A DNA stretch of 64,000 nt, from contig NZ_JALPRR010000003.1 of NCBI RefSeq assembly GCF_023630205.1, forward strand, positions 558,001 to 622,000. Reading direction: 5' to 3'. How positions within the stretch are numbered: position 1 is the first letter of the stretch; each line of letters opens with the position of its first letter. Below the pieces are notes generated by a model that did not search any database, was not told the DNA's origin, and saw only the letters and a program-made list of their open reading frames with translations. The stretch is from Pontibacter ruber (GTDB lineage Bacteria > Bacteroidota > Bacteroidia > Cytophagales > Hymenobacteraceae). Below, piece after piece: positions 62,886 through 64,000 of the stretch. The position numbers were made by a program, and so were the translations under genes.

Positions 62886-63450
62886 TTATTTTCCGTTAGC
62901 CTCCAGCCACTTTCTGGCATTTACGAAAGCTTCCATCCACGGTGATACTTCATCGTGACGGCCTTTCGGGTAGTGTGCCCACTGCCACTGCAGAAGCGAT
63001 CGCTCGATGTGCGGCATCATCACCAGGTGACGTCCTGTTTCATCGCATAGCATGGCGGTATTATAGTCAGAACCGTTCGGGCAGGCAGGGTAGGTGTCAT
63101 ACCCGTACTTGGATACGATCTGGTATCTGTCTTCCAGGTGAGGGAAGCTAAAGCGACCTTCGCCATGCGACACCCAAACACCCAGCGTACAGCCGGCCAG
63201 GCTGGAGAGCATCACCGATTTGTTTTCCTGAATGGTCAGGGACGTAAAGATACTTTCGTGTTTCTGGCTCACGTTATGATGCATTTTCGGCTTCTTGTCG
63301 TGGTCCATGTTGATCAGGCCAAGCTCTACAAACAGCTGGCAACCGTTACAGATACCTACCGACAACGTGTCTTCGCGCTTAAAGAAGTTCTCGATAGCTG
63401 TCTTCGCTTTCTCGTTGTACATAAAGGCACCGGCCCATCCTTTGGCCGAA
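62886..63450 (-). pseudogene. purL: 3' fragment of phosphoribosylformylglycinamidine synthase
   Basis: About 188 residues of the glutaminase domain of FGAM synthase (normally about 1,230 residues in this phylum). The nucleophile is in G-I-C-N-G-C-Q, the His/Glu pair in M-P-H-I-E-R-S, and the start S-A-K-G-W-A-G-A-F-M-Y-N-E-K-A-K matches the family. Homology stops at 63450, at a 10-bp repeat TTTGGCCGAA that recurs at 63603-63612. The whole upstream part of the gene is missing in this window, so it is non-functional as it stands, or is split by an insertion or a faulty assembly join. Confidence 0.8.
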
Positions 63451-64000
63451 ATATACCTAGTATCAGAAATACCTTTATCGGCTTTCAGAGCTATTTATAT
63501 AGCAGTAGAGTAGCTGATCACATCTTTCCCCCCATTCATCACATTTATTTGATCCCCTTTTCCCAGTTTCCTAATCTTATATCGGCTGAGGCACTGGAAG
63601 GCTTTGGCCGAACATGCTAACCCAACATTACTATGGAAACGGGACAATACCACTTTGGCAGTAACTATTCGAATGGGCTGCAGCGTTGAAAAAAACCAGT
63701 CTGCTGCTGCTTTCGCTGTATGGCGCGCTGGGCCTGCTCGGAGAGCAGCCTGTGTTGCTGCAACTGCTGCACACGCTGCGGGAGTTCGCCACGGAGCGGC
63801 TCCTGCTCGAGGAGCTGGATGTGCTGCGGCAGTCGGGGCAGCTGCTGCACTTTGTGCTCGATGTCCTGTTTTAGCGCCTTCCGTCACAAAAACTACCGTG
63901 TTCATTACATTTATTACTTATACTCAACGCTTTAATTTATGATCGTTTCATGGATGATATGACATTAGACAACCCCATCTCCAAACCTATCCAACGGAAC
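63451..64000. other. Unassigned right edge next to the broken purL gene
   Basis: 550 bp that should contain more purL but do not. It includes a GC-rich stretch (63700-63880) with frames on both strands of low-complexity, coiled-coil-like or Leu-rich composition, none convincing. An ATG at 63950 opens a frame to the window edge (M-D-D-M-T-L-D-N-P). This could be the start of a real gene running off the edge; low support. Confidence 0.4.

Noticed and set aside
63495..63905. 136-codon minus-strand frame, Ala-rich
   Set aside because: Composition follows a GC-rich stretch and no family pattern is seen; other frames over the same DNA look equally protein-like.
1..64000. CRISPR arrays, tRNA and rRNA genes
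   Set aside because: I saw no regular repeat-spacer pattern and no T-loop/acceptor-stem arrangement; a covariance-model search would be needed to be sure.

Overview
The window looks like chromosomal DNA of a Bacteroidota bacterium, most likely of the Cytophagales/Hymenobacteraceae (Pontibacter- or Hymenobacter-like). The reasons are: two proteins with type IX secretion (T9SS) C-terminal sorting domains, a carboxypeptidase-regulatory plus TonB-type beta-barrel receptor, a BlaI/BlaR1-like pair, two-domain FtsX permeases with an NtrC-type regulator, very weak Shine-Dalgarno signals, and a TAnnTTTG-type promoter element. The genus is an inference. No rRNA, tRNA or CRISPR array was seen.

Layout. 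0-3.3 kb: tail of a Tsx-like outer-membrane gene, a PAS histidine kinase, a repeat-rich spacer and a small hypothetical gene. 3.3-11.3 kb: a decaying stretch with a glycogen-phosphorylase-like gene lacking the PLP lysine, a glgX 3' remnant, a transposase remnant, two PAP2 phosphatases, a P-type ATPase N-terminal fragment and an intact ftsH. 11.6-17.3 kb: BlaI repressor, BlaR1-like M56 protein with seven 29-residue repeats, and a large outer-membrane beta-barrel protein. 17.3-22.8 kb: histidine kinase and sigma-54-type response regulator divergent from a MacB/FtsX-type permease. 22.9-31.7 kb: gamma-glutamyltransferase, TetR regulator and YceI protein sharing a near-palindromic operator, a secreted GH10-like protein, an aldo/keto reductase and small secreted proteins. 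32.1-39.8 kb: a complete RND efflux operon and a POT peptide transporter. 40-43.8 kb: DUF5694-like protein, Asp/Glu racemase and a flavodoxin-RidA fusion. 43.8-45.2 kb: an AT-rich two-gene operon (membrane/coiled-coil/GAF-like protein plus Panacea-domain protein), the best candidate for an undescribed toxin-antitoxin or defence module. 45.3-53.9 kb: metal- and redox-related genes (HMA chaperone, porin, DoxX, CDF exporter, MBL protein, AraC regulator, multicopper oxidase, 2-hydroxyacid dehydrogenase). 54-57 kb: a T9SS surface protein. 57-62.7 kb: lipoprotein, HIU-hydrolase/GlcG/Crp operon, AraC regulator, amidohydrolase and ankyrin lipoprotein. 62.9-64 kb: a purL 3' fragment broken at a 10-bp direct repeat.

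Two DNA-level patterns cut across the genes. (1) The non-palindromic octamer AAGTATAA/TTATACTT occurs about 75 times by hand count, where roughly 2-3 are expected. It occurs in both orientations, in spacers and in coding sequence in several reading frames. (2) Four copies of a direct-repeat operator, TTTGTSCA-N13-TTTGTSYA with repeats 21 bp apart, lie upstream of the porin, the MBL protein, the 2-hydroxyacid dehydrogenase and (further away) the DUF5694-like gene. They are the likely targets of one of the two AraC-family regulators.
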